Part shown: piece after piece, positions 50,966 through 61,500 of the stretch
Layout of the letters: every line of letters starts with the position of its first letter
How positions within the stretch are numbered: position 1 is the first letter of the stretch
Source: Colwellia piezophila ATCC BAA-637
GTDB lineage: Bacteria; Pseudomonadota; Gammaproteobacteria; Enterobacterales; Alteromonadaceae
NCBI RefSeq assembly: GCF_000378625.1
Contig: NZ_KB905170.1
Span: 165,515-229,514 of the forward strand
Direction of reading: 5' to 3'
DNA length: 64,000 nucleotides
The notes under the pieces: generated by a model
What the model was told of the DNA's origin: nothing
Seen by the model: the letters and a program-made list of their open reading frames with translations, nothing else
Databases searched by the model: none
Position numbers and translations under genes: made by a program

Positions 50966-51757
50966 CTAAATATCTATGCTTTTTCGTATGGTTTCGGCAT
51001 TTCTTCCCTGTGCTATCGGCAATTTAGCTATCTGTTTAGATATCCAAGTTTTGTTATATTGTGGAAATTTCTTTTTAAGCTTTATCGCTGCATCTTGCCA
51101 ATCTTGATGCATAGCTTGAGTCTTGGATCTTTGTTTCTCTCGTTGATTTACACTAGGTAAATAACCTTTTACGTGGGCAGGTTGTTTAAGATTTAAGGCA
51201 TAGCTTACTCTATCCATATCTAATGTCAGCGAATCACCATCAAAATACAATATTTCCTCAAGTGGCAAAATAATTTGATTGATTTCAAGTGCTAAGGGGT
51301 TATGAATTAACGTCACCCATTTACGTCCAGCTTCTTTTGCTAACATGCCTAAACGTGTTTGTTCTGTGTTTACAGAAAAAGTAATCTCATTATCAATATT
51401 AAGTAAACGCGCAATAATCTTTAACAGTTGCTTAGTACTACATTGCCATTGTTGAAGTTGCTCTGGAGGAATAGTCATACGCCCTACTTGTTCATGCATA
51501 TAGTCATCCACACAAACAGCATAATAACGTATTTTATTGTTGGGATAATCATGTCGTGTTACATCAACTGTGCAATATTTTTCACACGTTTGGCATCGAA
51601 TATTTGTCGCTTTATATGTAGCTTTCATTACGTGGTTTTTAAGTAGTAATTCAAAAGCTTTAGGTTGCCATAATTGTATAGCAGCCCAGTTTAATACAAG
51701 CTTTTTATGTTTTGATAAGTGATTAAATAACAATAATAAAACTTGGTCTATAGCCAT
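50966..51757 (-). CDS. Unknown cysteine-motif island protein
   Basis: A 263-residue protein I do not recognise. C55, C58 and C62 in RCQTCEKYC may bind a metal. The middle is of mixed alpha/beta type, and the last 60 residues (AAIKLKKKFPQYNKTWISKQIAKL and beyond) look like a DNA-binding helical domain. It overlaps the upstream 395-residue gene by 10 bases, so the pair is translationally coupled. Regulation or defence is possible; no function is claimed. Confidence 0.7.
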   Translation of the reverse strand: MAIDQVLLLLFNHLSKHKKLVLNWAAIQLWQPKAFELLLKNHVMKATYKATNIRCQTCEKYCTVDVTRHDYPNNKIRYYAVCVDDYMHEQVGRMTIPPEQLQQWQCSTKQLLKIIARLLNIDNEITFSVNTEQTRLGMLAKEAGRKWVTLIHNPLALEINQIILPLEEILYFDGDSLTLDMDRVSYALNLKQPAHVKGYLPSVNQREKQRSKTQAMHQDWQDAAIKLKKKFPQYNKTWISKQIAKLPIAQGRNAETIRKSIDI

Positions 51758-52935
51758 GGCAAACTCAAGTTAGTTGATTGTGGTTCAATACCTGATGCTT
51801 TAAGAACGTTACGTATCAATAAATCTTCACCAAACATAGATAAATTGCATTTATCAGGTGCTGTTATTGAAAATTGCTTAAACCGTAATTCTTTCCCTTT
51901 GGAAGGTTTAAGTACTGCCTTTAAAACAACTTGGCTAATATAGACACCTTCAAGATTTAATTTAGCCAAACGCTCATGAACAGCATTAATATTTTTATCA
52001 GGGCAGCTTGTTACCGTTATTTTTTCTTTAGGGTTTAACCTAACGGTAGCTGTTGCTTGCAGTATTTTTATCGAATAAATATCAGAGTCTTCTGCAATAA
52101 CAAAATTAAAATCCTTTTCAACTAAAAACTCAAGATCGTATACCTTATTTTCAACCATGGGGGTAAAGGTAGTGAGTTGTTGTTTAAGAATATGCAATGC
52201 AAACAATTGTTGAAGTTTTAGAATGTTTTTGGCGTTCTTTCTAGCATAAATAGACAGAGTATCTTTCTCTTGGCAATATACAAAAATAATCTCGAAAGCC
52301 ATTGTATGCGGAAGATCTTGTAACGTATCTTTTATCCATTCGACCTCTGACTTAGCAAAGTCTTCGGGAAATGCATAAAAAAAGTCCATTTTACCACGGT
52401 TATAGTGTTCTATCTTACAACGTTTACCCCGCCCTTCTTTATCAAAAAAATACTCACCTATGGCTTTAGATAATAATTTTATATCAATATCAGTAAACGT
52501 TTTTTGAAATTTAGGTAGGTTATTAATTGTTCGCCATGAAGATGCTGTAAGCCTTTTGGCTTGAAAAATTAATGACGCGGCTTGCCAATACTCAGGGCTG
52601 TCTAAATACGCAAACATAGCTTTATCATGAAAGCTATGTAGTCTTATCTTAAACATGTCAATAAAGTTAAAGTTATCCAATAGCGTAGCTTCTTCAAGAA
52701 GTGCAATAACGCCTATTTCATTAGCCATAGCATGAACACGTTGAAAGTCAGATTCAATGTTGTGACGTGTTATCTCATCAAGCTTTTTAAAAGCTGTAAA
52801 TATAGTTTTTCCGTCATTCTCCTCAACAGCGTAAAGGTCTATATCCAAATGGATATTTTTCTTTTCAAAGTAATCAATTAGATATTTATTAGATACTTTT
52901 CTAAAAAACTGTATTGGTGAGTACTGACCAGCCAT
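51748..52935 (-). CDS. Unknown island protein coupled to the cysteine-motif gene
   Basis: A 395-residue soluble protein with no motif I recognise. The N-terminus starts YSPIQFFRKVSNKYLIDYF, and the first 200 residues seem helical. The second half has more strands (SIYARKNAKNILKLQQL, FVIAEDSDIYSIKILQ). It is the first gene of a coupled pair and divergent from the SIR2-STAND gene, with a 188-base shared promoter region. Tight coupling with the partner suggests a complex. Confidence 0.7.
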   Translation of the reverse strand: MAGQYSPIQFFRKVSNKYLIDYFEKKNIHLDIDLYAVEENDGKTIFTAFKKLDEITRHNIESDFQRVHAMANEIGVIALLEEATLLDNFNFIDMFKIRLHSFHDKAMFAYLDSPEYWQAASLIFQAKRLTASSWRTINNLPKFQKTFTDIDIKLLSKAIGEYFFDKEGRGKRCKIEHYNRGKMDFFYAFPEDFAKSEVEWIKDTLQDLPHTMAFEIIFVYCQEKDTLSIYARKNAKNILKLQQLFALHILKQQLTTFTPMVENKVYDLEFLVEKDFNFVIAEDSDIYSIKILQATATVRLNPKEKITVTSCPDKNINAVHERLAKLNLEGVYISQVVLKAVLKPSKGKELRFKQFSITAPDKCNLSMFGEDLLIRNVLKASGIEPQSTNLSLPWL

Positions 52936-53123
52936 TTAACATCTTCGCCTGTTTTTCATACAACTTTAACAGGTTAGACGTTATAGACCAATATAAGGAA
53001 TTAAATACATATTGTTAAACCTTATAGCACCGTATAGAACAAATATTAAAATGAATATCCTTAAACAAAGTGCTAGTATATTTCACATTAAATTTCATGT
53101 AGTTATATTTAGGTTTCCCGTTT

Positions 53124-56100
53124 ATGTCATTACCAAACTCTTTAATTGAAGCTCTTTCAAGTAAAAATATTTTACCCTTAGTTGGCGCAGGTGTTTCAAT
53201 GTCAATAACAAATAAAGGTGGAGATCCAGTTTTCCCTAGCTGGGGTGGGTTACTGCAAAGTGCTGCGGATAAATTAAAAACTGAAAATGATGACATTAAT
53301 TCTGGTTTAATAGAGCTTTTCCTACAAAGTAATAATTATCATGAAGCAGCTAAGTATGCCTATCAAGGGTTAAAGAAAGGGTTGTGGCATGATTTTATAG
53401 CCGAGAACTTTGATCCTAACTTAGATGATTTAGACGTAACAAGCTCAGATCTACCAAAAGCTATTTGGGGGTTAAGTAACGAGATAATAACACTAAATTA
53501 TGACCGAATATTATCATGGGCTTACCCTAAAGAGTCTGCTCAAGTAGCTTTAATAAAAAACACCGATACTGCAAACTTAGCTAATATAATTAACACTAAC
53601 GAAAAACCTCTTGTTTGGCATTTACATGGTCATATTGATGATACTGCAAACCTTGTTTTAACACCTGATAGTTATTCCAATTTATATTCAATATCAGACA
53701 AAGCTAAGGGAGACTATCAAACAGCCATTAAGGTTTTAGAGTCAATTTCAACATCTCGCAGTTTACTATTTATAGGGTGTAGCTTAGATGATGTTGAATT
53801 ATTGGCTGAAATAGATAAACAAAACAAACTTTTTTCAGGTAATACAAAACCTCACTTCGCCTTAGTAAAAAAATCAAATGAAACAGCGATAAAAGAAAAG
53901 CTAAAAGACACTTGTATAAACATAATTACTTTTGAAGATTATGGTATTCCTCTTGTTGATAAAATAAATGAAATGGCATTGCATGTGGGTGTAAATAATA
54001 CTGAGACTCCACAATCTATAATAGAACCAGCAACAATTATTGAAATACAAACAGAGCTAAAAATTGCATTTTTGTCAGCAAACCCTTTCGGACAAAACGT
54101 TGACTACCAGCCTATTTTAAAAGAACTAAAAAAACTCCCATATACTATTAATTGTTTACCTCTCACTGAAAATAACCTGCAAAACTTAGCTAACTACGAC
54201 TACGTGTTTATTGCTACTAAAATTATAAAAGACCGTTTAGTAATTGAAGATGAAAATGCATGCTTTGATAAGATTGATATTATTGATTTACAAAATAATG
54301 CTGACCTTGATAATAAAAAAGGTGTATTTCTTTTTACAGATAGTCTTTTAGAGCAAAGCAAATTTGAAGATATTAAATTACCTATTCTTCTGATACCTTT
54401 GATTGAAAATAAAGCATTAACTAAAAGCTTATCAAGTTTTAGTTTCCAAATATTCAAAAAGCATAATTTGAAGCATTATCAAAACGATGCTCTGCTACTT
54501 AATATAAACAACTTCTTATTTCCCCTTCCCCCAAATAACAGCCTAAATAAAATAAATAAAAATGAAACGACCTTACCTAAAAGTATCGATAAGTCCGTTG
54601 TTAAAAGCTTTATCGGTCGAAATGAAGATTTAGTTTCTTTAAGTAGAGAGATATCGAAGTTAGAATACGATAATGGCTTCATCACAATCAAAGGCAGTGG
54701 TGGACTAGGTAAAACAACCATAGCAAAATTATTAGCAATAAAATTAGCCGAAAGAGGAAAATTCAAAGCTGGTATAGAATTTGTTGACTGCGAACATTTA
54801 TTGAATATCCAACAATTTAAATTTAATATTGCCGCTGTATTTAATTTAGAGCAAGCACAGAATTTAGAAGAGCATTTAGAAGATAATTATGATCATAAAC
54901 CAAGATTAATTATATTAGATAACTTTGAAACCTTATTACATCTAGAAGATAAAGACAAAATATTAACACTTTTAAGTTTTATGTCTGAATACGCCAGTAT
55001 TATTGTCACCTCACGGGAATATCTTAAAATTGAAGGTGAAATTCCACATACCTTAAGACAAATGACATTAGATGAAGCCTATGAACTTTTCATTAATAAC
55101 CTAGGTAAACGAAAAATATCTAAACAAGATAAAGCAATAATACGTGATGAAATCATAGATCGTTTATTAGACAAAAATCCTCTTGCGATAAAAATCATAA
55201 CCTCCAATATATTACCCTCTAAAGATATAGCTTTACTACGTGATGAATTACAAAATGATTTTTTCAACATATCTGAAGAAGATTTAAGCCTATTCGATAA
55301 TGCAACTGATATACATATAGATAGAAAGAAATCTCTATATGGCTCAATTTTATATTCATACGACACGTTACATGATAGTGAGAAAAAGGCATTCGAAAAG
55401 CTTTCTTTATTTCCTGATGGTATAGATATAGAAAATTTTAAAAAACTAAGTAAAAATTCTAAAAATAAAGACAGTAAGAAAAGCTTAATAAGTGACAAAA
55501 TAATAATAAAATTAAAAAATAAATCTTTAATCGAAGAAAGCCATGGGAATATTAAATTACAATCGATTATAGGACGCTTTGCAGAAAAAAAACTCAATGA
55601 AACAGAAAAACAAATCGATTTTTTTGATTCTGTATTTGATTACAATTACTTTATTATTGATCTTTTAACTGACTTAGAAGTGAAATCTCATGAGAAGCAA
55701 ACACTCGCTTTAAATTTATTTGAAAAAAATCAAAATAACATATTAAAGACAATATCTTATATAGCAGAATATTCTTTAGAAAATGATGACAAAATAGCTT
55801 TTTTAGAGATAGCTTCTTCTTTATTTCAAGGAATAAGTTCATTGACTAATATTATTGAACTTATCGATAAAAATATAAACATATTTTCAGACAATCATTT
55901 AACGGCTGCAAAAACAAGATTATCTACTTTGCAATATTTTAATGGTGAATTCAATAATGCTTACCAAGAATTAAGATCCACAGTTCCGTTTAAAGATTTA
56001 AATTATTTTATACAAAGAGGTGAAATAGATAGTGTAGATTTTAAAACGGCACGTAATGCTTTAACCTTGTATGGGATGGAAGGTAATCAAGCCAGCATTT

Positions 56101-56705
56101 ACAAAATGCTAAACACGGAGTTCTATTCTGAAACCAAAGCAAATTTTGGTATTGATATAGGAATCTTTGATATTGATATTGATACTTTTCAAAGATATGG
56201 TTTTGGATATTATGAATATCAATACTTAACTAACACCTTAGTTATAGATGATTTAACTGTATATTTGACTAAACTTCATAAAAAATCACACCTAGAAAGA
56301 ATACAAGTATCTTATATTGCAGCAAAAATCATCCCATATCCAAAAGATTATATCAATCAACTAGTCGTGGTTAATCCTTATTCATTAGGTTTAAAATTTC
56401 TAATGCTTGCTTTTTGTGAGGAAGATATAGAAAAAGCAAAAGATTTATATAGAAAAGCAATAAAAAACTTAAAGCATATTAAATATTATTATGTTGAAGC
56501 TATATATTTTTATGCCAAATTTTTAAAGCTTGTGCAGTTAGAAGATTATAATGAAATATTCACAGACGGACATTCATTAGCTAAAAAACACTGCTATCGT
56601 TATTTAGAATATCTTTTTGATGAATTGGCTATACCAACTGGTTTAGAATATACCACTGAAAAGTACCCATTGCCTGACTTTGATTCATTAGAAGAAATTA
56701 TATAA
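53124..56705 (+). CDS. SIR2-domain STAND NTPase, probable anti-phage protein
   Basis: A 1193-residue protein. Residues 1-285 form a SIR2-like NAD-binding domain: GAGVS at 21-25, TLNYDR at 123-128, WHLHGH at 165-170, GCSLDD at 218-223. Residues 310-470 are an alpha/beta segment starting KIAFLSANPF. From 497 (FIGRNEDL) there is an NB-ARC/STAND ATPase with Walker A GSGGLGKTT at 524-532, Walker B LIILDNFE at 595-602 and VTSRE at 628-632, then a winged helix. The C-terminal 350 residues are helical, perhaps the phage sensor. Known SIR2-STAND proteins deplete NAD+ on infection. AT-rich and alone on its strand in the island. Confidence 0.88.
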   Translation: MSLPNSLIEALSSKNILPLVGAGVSMSITNKGGDPVFPSWGGLLQSAADKLKTENDDINSGLIELFLQSNNYHEAAKYAYQGLKKGLWHDFIAENFDPNLDDLDVTSSDLPKAIWGLSNEIITLNYDRILSWAYPKESAQVALIKNTDTANLANIINTNEKPLVWHLHGHIDDTANLVLTPDSYSNLYSISDKAKGDYQTAIKVLESISTSRSLLFIGCSLDDVELLAEIDKQNKLFSGNTKPHFALVKKSNETAIKEKLKDTCINIITFEDYGIPLVDKINEMALHVGVNNTETPQSIIEPATIIEIQTELKIAFLSANPFGQNVDYQPILKELKKLPYTINCLPLTENNLQNLANYDYVFIATKIIKDRLVIEDENACFDKIDIIDLQNNADLDNKKGVFLFTDSLLEQSKFEDIKLPILLIPLIENKALTKSLSSFSFQIFKKHNLKHYQNDALLLNINNFLFPLPPNNSLNKINKNETTLPKSIDKSVVKSFIGRNEDLVSLSREISKLEYDNGFITIKGSGGLGKTTIAKLLAIKLAERGKFKAGIEFVDCEHLLNIQQFKFNIAAVFNLEQAQNLEEHLEDNYDHKPRLIILDNFETLLHLEDKDKILTLLSFMSEYASIIVTSREYLKIEGEIPHTLRQMTLDEAYELFINNLGKRKISKQDKAIIRDEIIDRLLDKNPLAIKIITSNILPSKDIALLRDELQNDFFNISEEDLSLFDNATDIHIDRKKSLYGSILYSYDTLHDSEKKAFEKLSLFPDGIDIENFKKLSKNSKNKDSKKSLISDKIIIKLKNKSLIEESHGNIKLQSIIGRFAEKKLNETEKQIDFFDSVFDYNYFIIDLLTDLEVKSHEKQTLALNLFEKNQNNILKTISYIAEYSLENDDKIAFLEIASSLFQGISSLTNIIELIDKNINIFSDNHLTAAKTRLSTLQYFNGEFNNAYQELRSTVPFKDLNYFIQRGEIDSVDFKTARNALTLYGMEGNQASIYKMLNTEFYSETKANFGIDIGIFDIDIDTFQRYGFGYYEYQYLTNTLVIDDLTVYLTKLHKKSHLERIQVSYIAAKIIPYPKDYINQLVVVNPYSLGLKFLMLAFCEEDIEKAKDLYRKAIKNLKHIKYYYVEAIYFYAKFLKLVQLEDYNEIFTDGHSLAKKHCYRYLEYLFDELAIPTGLEYTTEKYPLPDFDSLEEII

Positions 56706-56843
56706 TCGAAACTATCATGAGACTTATAAAGCACATAAAATAGCGTTAATGTGCTTTGCATTATTATTTATAGGTTAAGCCGTCTATTTTGTAAACATTA
56801 ATAAACACTGAAAAATTATTATAAAAAGGGCTGACTTTTTATT

Positions 56844-56866
56844 TTAGTAGTACCACAAGTAGTACC
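56844..56866. promoter_or_regulatory. Repeated AGTAGTACC sites, probable integrase arm sites (right)
   Basis: TTAGTAGTACC at 56844 and AAGTAGTACC at 56857 repeat the motif found beside the integrase. They lie 57-79 bases inside attR. Confidence 0.6.
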
Positions 56867-56922
56867 AGCAAAAGAACCAAGCAACTTACTTTTTATTTAT
56901 CAACAACATAAACACTACAGAA

Positions 56923-56936
56923 GAGTCCCGTAGCGA
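56923..56936 (+). repeat. Right attachment repeat (attR)
   Basis: Exact copy of GAGTCCCGTAGCGA from the tRNA-Val 3' part, followed by CCAAAT, as after the tRNA but without GCA. Marks the right island boundary. Confidence 0.88.
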
Positions 56937-56951
56937 CCAAATAAAACAGAT

Positions 56952-56979
56952 AAGCCGCTTTATTTAAGCGGCTTTTTTG
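56952..56979 (+). terminator. Former tRNA-Val terminator, now outside the island
   Basis: AAGCCGCTT and AAGCGGCTT form a 9-bp stem with a T-run 16 bases after attR. Joined to the tRNA end it would make a normal tRNA terminator, so the island has separated the two. Confidence 0.78.
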
Positions 56980-57379
56980 TGTCTAAAAATCAAGGTGTTA
57001 TTTACTAATCCCCTGTTCTCAAATAGTTAAACAGCTAATAACCTATAACTGAATACTTAAGAAAATTCTCTCAAAGAAACTCTAATTTACTACGGACGTT
57101 TTATTTATGAAGTATTAATTGAAAATTATATATTGGTGGGTGTCGCAAGCTTGCTAATTTTAGCAAAAAACTGAATGCGCATTCCTATTGGCCTTCCAAA
57201 GAAAAACACCGTAGAAAAGGTCAGGTATTACCACAAATGAGACATTAGCTATTACAGCTAATTGGACAGCTTGGATTAGATTTTGTATTGATAACGCCTT
57301 GCTTAGCGGCAGTTTAAAGTGGCACGTTTTTTCGTAAGAATAACAAGTAATACTTAAAACTGTCAGCTGGAGCTAATTG
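56980..57379. other. Gene-free stretch between the island and doxX
   Basis: No complete frame, repeat pair or tRNA. Short coding-like pieces (around 57175-57240) might be a decayed gene, but I cannot name it. Confidence 0.45.
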
Positions 57380-57751
57380 TTAGGCTTTATCTATACCCCA
57401 TATTCCTGCACCACGTGAGGCAATAAGCAAAAAACTAAAACAAAACATTATTGCCAGCTCTCCACCGTTTGTAATAGGGAAGATGTCTTTTAATCCATGT
57501 GCCATCCAGTAAGCAGCCGCCATCGTGCCGCTAGCAATGAATGCTGCTGGGCGCGTGAAAAAACCAACCATAATAAGAATACCGGCGACTAATTCAATTG
57601 CACCTGCCGCATATAACATAGGGTTGAGTGGCCAAGGGAATTCTAAAGGGAAGTTGAAAAACTTTTGTGTACCATGCCATAAAAATAAAAATCCAATTAC
57701 TATCCTGAAAAGTGCATAGATTTGTTCTTGAAAATTGTCTAAAAATTTCAT
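57380..57751 (-). CDS. DoxX-family membrane protein
   Basis: A 123-residue inner-membrane protein with four predicted helices. FRIVIGFLFLWHGTQKFF opens the DoxX fold, followed by GAIELVAGILIMVGFFTRPAAFI and a C-terminal FCFSFLLIASRGAGIWGID, the usual family ending. DoxX proteins are linked to quinone/thiol redox in some bacteria, but the role of this small type is unknown. Single gene. Confidence 0.88.
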   Translation of the reverse strand: MKFLDNFQEQIYALFRIVIGFLFLWHGTQKFFNFPLEFPWPLNPMLYAAGAIELVAGILIMVGFFTRPAAFIASGTMAAAYWMAHGLKDIFPITNGGELAIMFCFSFLLIASRGAGIWGIDKA

Positions 57752-58534
57752 GTAGTTGCTCCAGTCTTATTCATGGGTTTAAATTTATCATTACTGAATT
57801 AATGCAGCCTAACAGCTTATGTATGGAGACTTTTCAGTAATACCCACTCCATACTTGTGATTAGTTATAGCTCAATATCCCTAAATTTCAATGAATTAGA
57901 ACTGTTAGATTAGTCAAACCTCTGTGTTTAACTATTTCTAAGAAGCCTCAGAAATATGATAGGAGTTCAGTAAGCGCACTAAGAAGACAATAGAGACCAG
58001 CCAAGCGAGTTTAACCAATGGTAATCAAACCATCACTACCTTGAATATTATCAACCGTGAACTACGGTTGCTTGGTAGCTATTAACTATCAAGGATCGAA
58101 TAAAATGGACCAACTCCCTCCGACGGCACTTGTCACAATTTGGCTTGATATAATACGCAAAGCTGAACTTAACATTCTAGAATTTTCACGAAAATTTTGT
58201 GTATGTTTTGATCTACAGCGGACATGGATGAATAACCACATTACGCTAGCCGTTTCCTGATAGCAGACGTTCCCCGCAGATGAGTACATGGTTTTTTTTG
58301 ATGTAAATGAGTAGCTCAACTGGCAGACGCAAAAGCCGCCAGTCACGAAGTCGCAGTGCATGACTTCAAAGTGCGCTTGAAGAAGCAAATTGCACCCAAA
58401 TTTAAACTTCTGCTTTTGACTACAAAACACTCAAAACAAGTAAGCTGTAAAAAGTTAACAGTTGGAACTTAAAAATCATCAGTACCTTCAGTTTACTATC
58501 TTGTAAGACTATTCTATAGAAATAACCAACTAGC
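57752..58534. other. Gene-free stretch downstream of the propeller kinase
   Basis: Short frames here (for example at 58057-58260) lack ribosome sites and family features. A short tRNA-D-arm-like string near 58313 does not extend into a cloverleaf. I see nothing that can be named. Confidence 0.5.
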
Positions 58535-61500
58535 CTAAGTACTTTCTTTAACCTGAGTTAACTCTTCTGCTGACCAATTAACTTGGTCATGCTCTAAAAT
58601 AGAGGTTTGCATTTCAAGTTCATTGGCTTGAAGAAGTATTTGTGTCTGTTCAATTACCGCTGTAAATGAATCATCACCGCGACTATCGGTTTTATTATAA
58701 AGCCCCACCCAGGCATTTCGGCTCGACTTTTTGGCGGCATACATACAGTGGTCAGCAACATCAACTACTTGATTCCATGTTAACGCTTCGGTATCTTGGG
58801 TAGAAAATGGGTAGCAGGCAAAACCAATAGAACAGGTTTTTTTCAGGACTTTGTTTTCTCCCGCACTATCTTCGCTAATAACAAATTCATGACTTTCGAC
58901 TGTCTTCCTCAATCGCTCTGCAAGTTCAGGGGCATTGCTACGATCGGTAAAACGGGCAATAACCAAAAACTCTTCTCCCCCCCATCGGACTAAATAATCT
59001 GTTTCACGAAATACTTGTTCTAGAATCTCTTTAATTTGCACTAATACCGCATCGCCAGCGGTATGGCCGTGAATGTCATTGACCAACTTAAAATGGTCTA
59101 AATCGATAAGAAAGAAAATGAGATCTGCTGCTTCTGGCTTATCTTTGTTTTTACTTGCACTACCACTTTGATATTTACGGTGTACTAGCGCAATGTCATT
59201 CTCAATATTATGGATTAAAAAACGACGGTTTTTTAGCCCCGTTAATTGATCCGTTAAACTCATTTGTTCTAGCACCGAATTCGCCTCTTGTAATTCTTCG
59301 GTCTTGCTCTGTAATTGCTCGGTTCGCTCTAATACCTTATTTTCTAAGTTACGGTTGATGTCGAGTAATTTCAGTTGGGTTTCTACTCGTGCTAATAGCT
59401 CAAGCTTAGATACCGGTTTACTCAAGTAGTCATTAGCACCTACTGCAAAGCTGTGTACTAAGTCATTCACTTGGTTTTTTGCGGTGAGAAAAATCACCGG
59501 TAAGTCGTTAATACCATGGCTTAATCGTAAAATTTTACAAACTTCATAACCTGATACTTTTGGCATCATAATATCAAGTAGCACTAAATCAAATGGCCCT
59601 TGCTCACTAATCGCCTGCAAAGCTTGTTCGCCACCACTCACTTCAACTAACTGGTAATCTTGCATGGAAAGGTGATTATGTAATACCTGACGATTGATTG
59701 GTTCGTCATCCACCAATAAAATCTTAAAGCCTTTATTGTTGGTCGTTGAATTTTCTTGTTCTTGCTCTGGTATCGCTTCATCCTCTATCCAATGCAAGCG
59801 GGTAATATTGCTATTATCTTTATCTTTGTTAAGTGCTGGTTCATTGGCAATCGGTAAGGTGAAACTAAAGGAAGACCCCTTACCTAAAATGGATTCAACG
59901 GCAAGCACACCGCCATGTAATTCAACTAACTTTTTACTTACCGCAAGCCCTAAGCCCGTGCCGCCATATACTCGGCTTCCTACCCCTTCACCTTGCTCAA
60001 ATGATGCAAAGATACTGGTTAACCTATCTTCGGGGATCCCTATACCTGTATCGGTCACTTTTACTTTGATCCAGCCATTTTCTGTTGTCGCTGAAACGGT
60101 AATAAGCCCTTGTTCGGTAAACTTTATCGCATTGCCGACTAAGTTATGTAATGTTTGTTGGATCCTATTTTCATCGGCTTGAGCGGCAGAAAAATCAATC
60201 ATCACATCATTGACCAGAACTAACTTCTTATCTCCTAAAAGTGGCCGTGATAATGCCAGTACTACTTCGGTAATGGTGTATAAATCAATCGGTTTTGCAT
60301 GGAGTTCGAGGTGGTGGTTTTTCAGTTTAGAAAAGTCGAGAATATCATTCACCAAATTCGCCAGTCGTTTACCACTGGCCACCACCATGGCAAGATCTTT
60401 ATTGGCTTTATTGGGCAGTTGCCCAGCAACACCATCCATCAAGGATTCAGCTAAACCAATAATACCGTTTAGCGGGGTGCGTAATTCATGTGAAGTATTA
60501 GCCAGAAATTCATCTTTGAGGGTATCAACTTGTTTAAGTTGACGCACAACCGAGCGTTCATAATGGACTTTTTTCCTTTGAGCTCGGACAAAGACTAAAA
60601 CTAAACTGAACATTACTAATGTGTAGAGGCTATACGCCCACCACGTTTTCCATGGTGGTGGCAGTATAATGAGTTTTAAACTCGTTCCGGTCTTATTCCA
60701 TACTCCATTAGAATTGCTGGCTTTTACTGTTAAGTTATATTCACCAGCCGGTAGATTAGTATAGGTGGCACGCCTATTTTTATAATCAGTTGTTATCCAT
60801 TGGTTATCCCATCCGTTCCCTTCCAATTGATACTTATATTGATGGTTTTTGGGGTTCGTAAAATGTAAGGCACTAAACTCAAATGTCACCATGTTTTGTT
60901 GGTGGCTTAAAGTCAGTATCTTGGTCAAATGAATCGATTTTTCTAAAATGAAAACATTTTCTGTGAAATTTGATTTACTGTTGTTAATACTAACAGGTAC
61001 CGATTGGTTCGCTAGTAATAGTTCAGTAAGCACCACCGTGGGTGGCTCCATATCATCAATTATTTTATTGGTAGTGAAACTATGGAAGCCACTATTTCCG
61101 CCAAAATACAGCTCGCCACTGCGACTCTTAAAGGAAGTTCCAATAGCAAATTTATTGCTTTGCAGACCATCACCAACATAATAGTTTTTGAAACTTCCTG
61201 TTTTAGGATTAAAACGGGATAAACCGCGGTTTGTACTTATCCATAACCGTAGTTCATCATCTTCTTCTATACCGTAAATACTATCATTGGGAAGGCCATT
61301 TTTTATGTCAAAGCGCTTGAACTTATCAGATTGTTTGTCCAATAGGTTTAAACCATTATTTGTACCCACCCAAAGATTTCCTTGATGGTCTTCAGTTATG
61401 GCCAAGACTACATCATCACTTAAACTATCAAATATATTGGGGTCATAACGGTAATGTTTAAAAGTTTCTGTCTGGGGATTAAACCGATTGAGACCACGGT

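Larger units (their letters stand above)
43908..56936. mobile_element. Defence-type genomic island integrated at tRNA-Val
   Basis: About 13 kb between two copies of GAGTCCCGTAGCGA. A P4-type integrase lies just inside the left end. The cargo is a retron, a second recombinase module, two unknown overlapping genes and a SIR2-STAND protein, all typical of anti-phage islands. The AT content of the retron and STAND genes is visibly above the flanks. No conjugation or phage structural genes are seen. Confidence 0.88.

Noticed and set aside
48975..52935. A gamma-mobile-trio (GmtY-GmtX-GmtZ) module
   Set aside because: A tyrosine recombinase is present, but the companion proteins are too small and of the wrong type: AlpA, an HTH/zinc protein and two unknowns.
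53124..56705. Avs5 assignment for the SIR2-STAND gene
   Set aside because: Avs5 also joins SIR2 to a STAND NTPase, but here the NTPase looks NB-ARC-like and an extra domain is inserted. Without a profile search I keep the general name.
57118..57379. Transposase remnant between attR and doxX
   Set aside because: Short coding-like stretches exist, but no frame or motif is long enough to name a family.
58305..58380. tRNA gene suggested by TAGCTCAACTGGCAGA
   Set aside because: Only a D-arm-like string; no anticodon arm, T arm or acceptor pairing follows.
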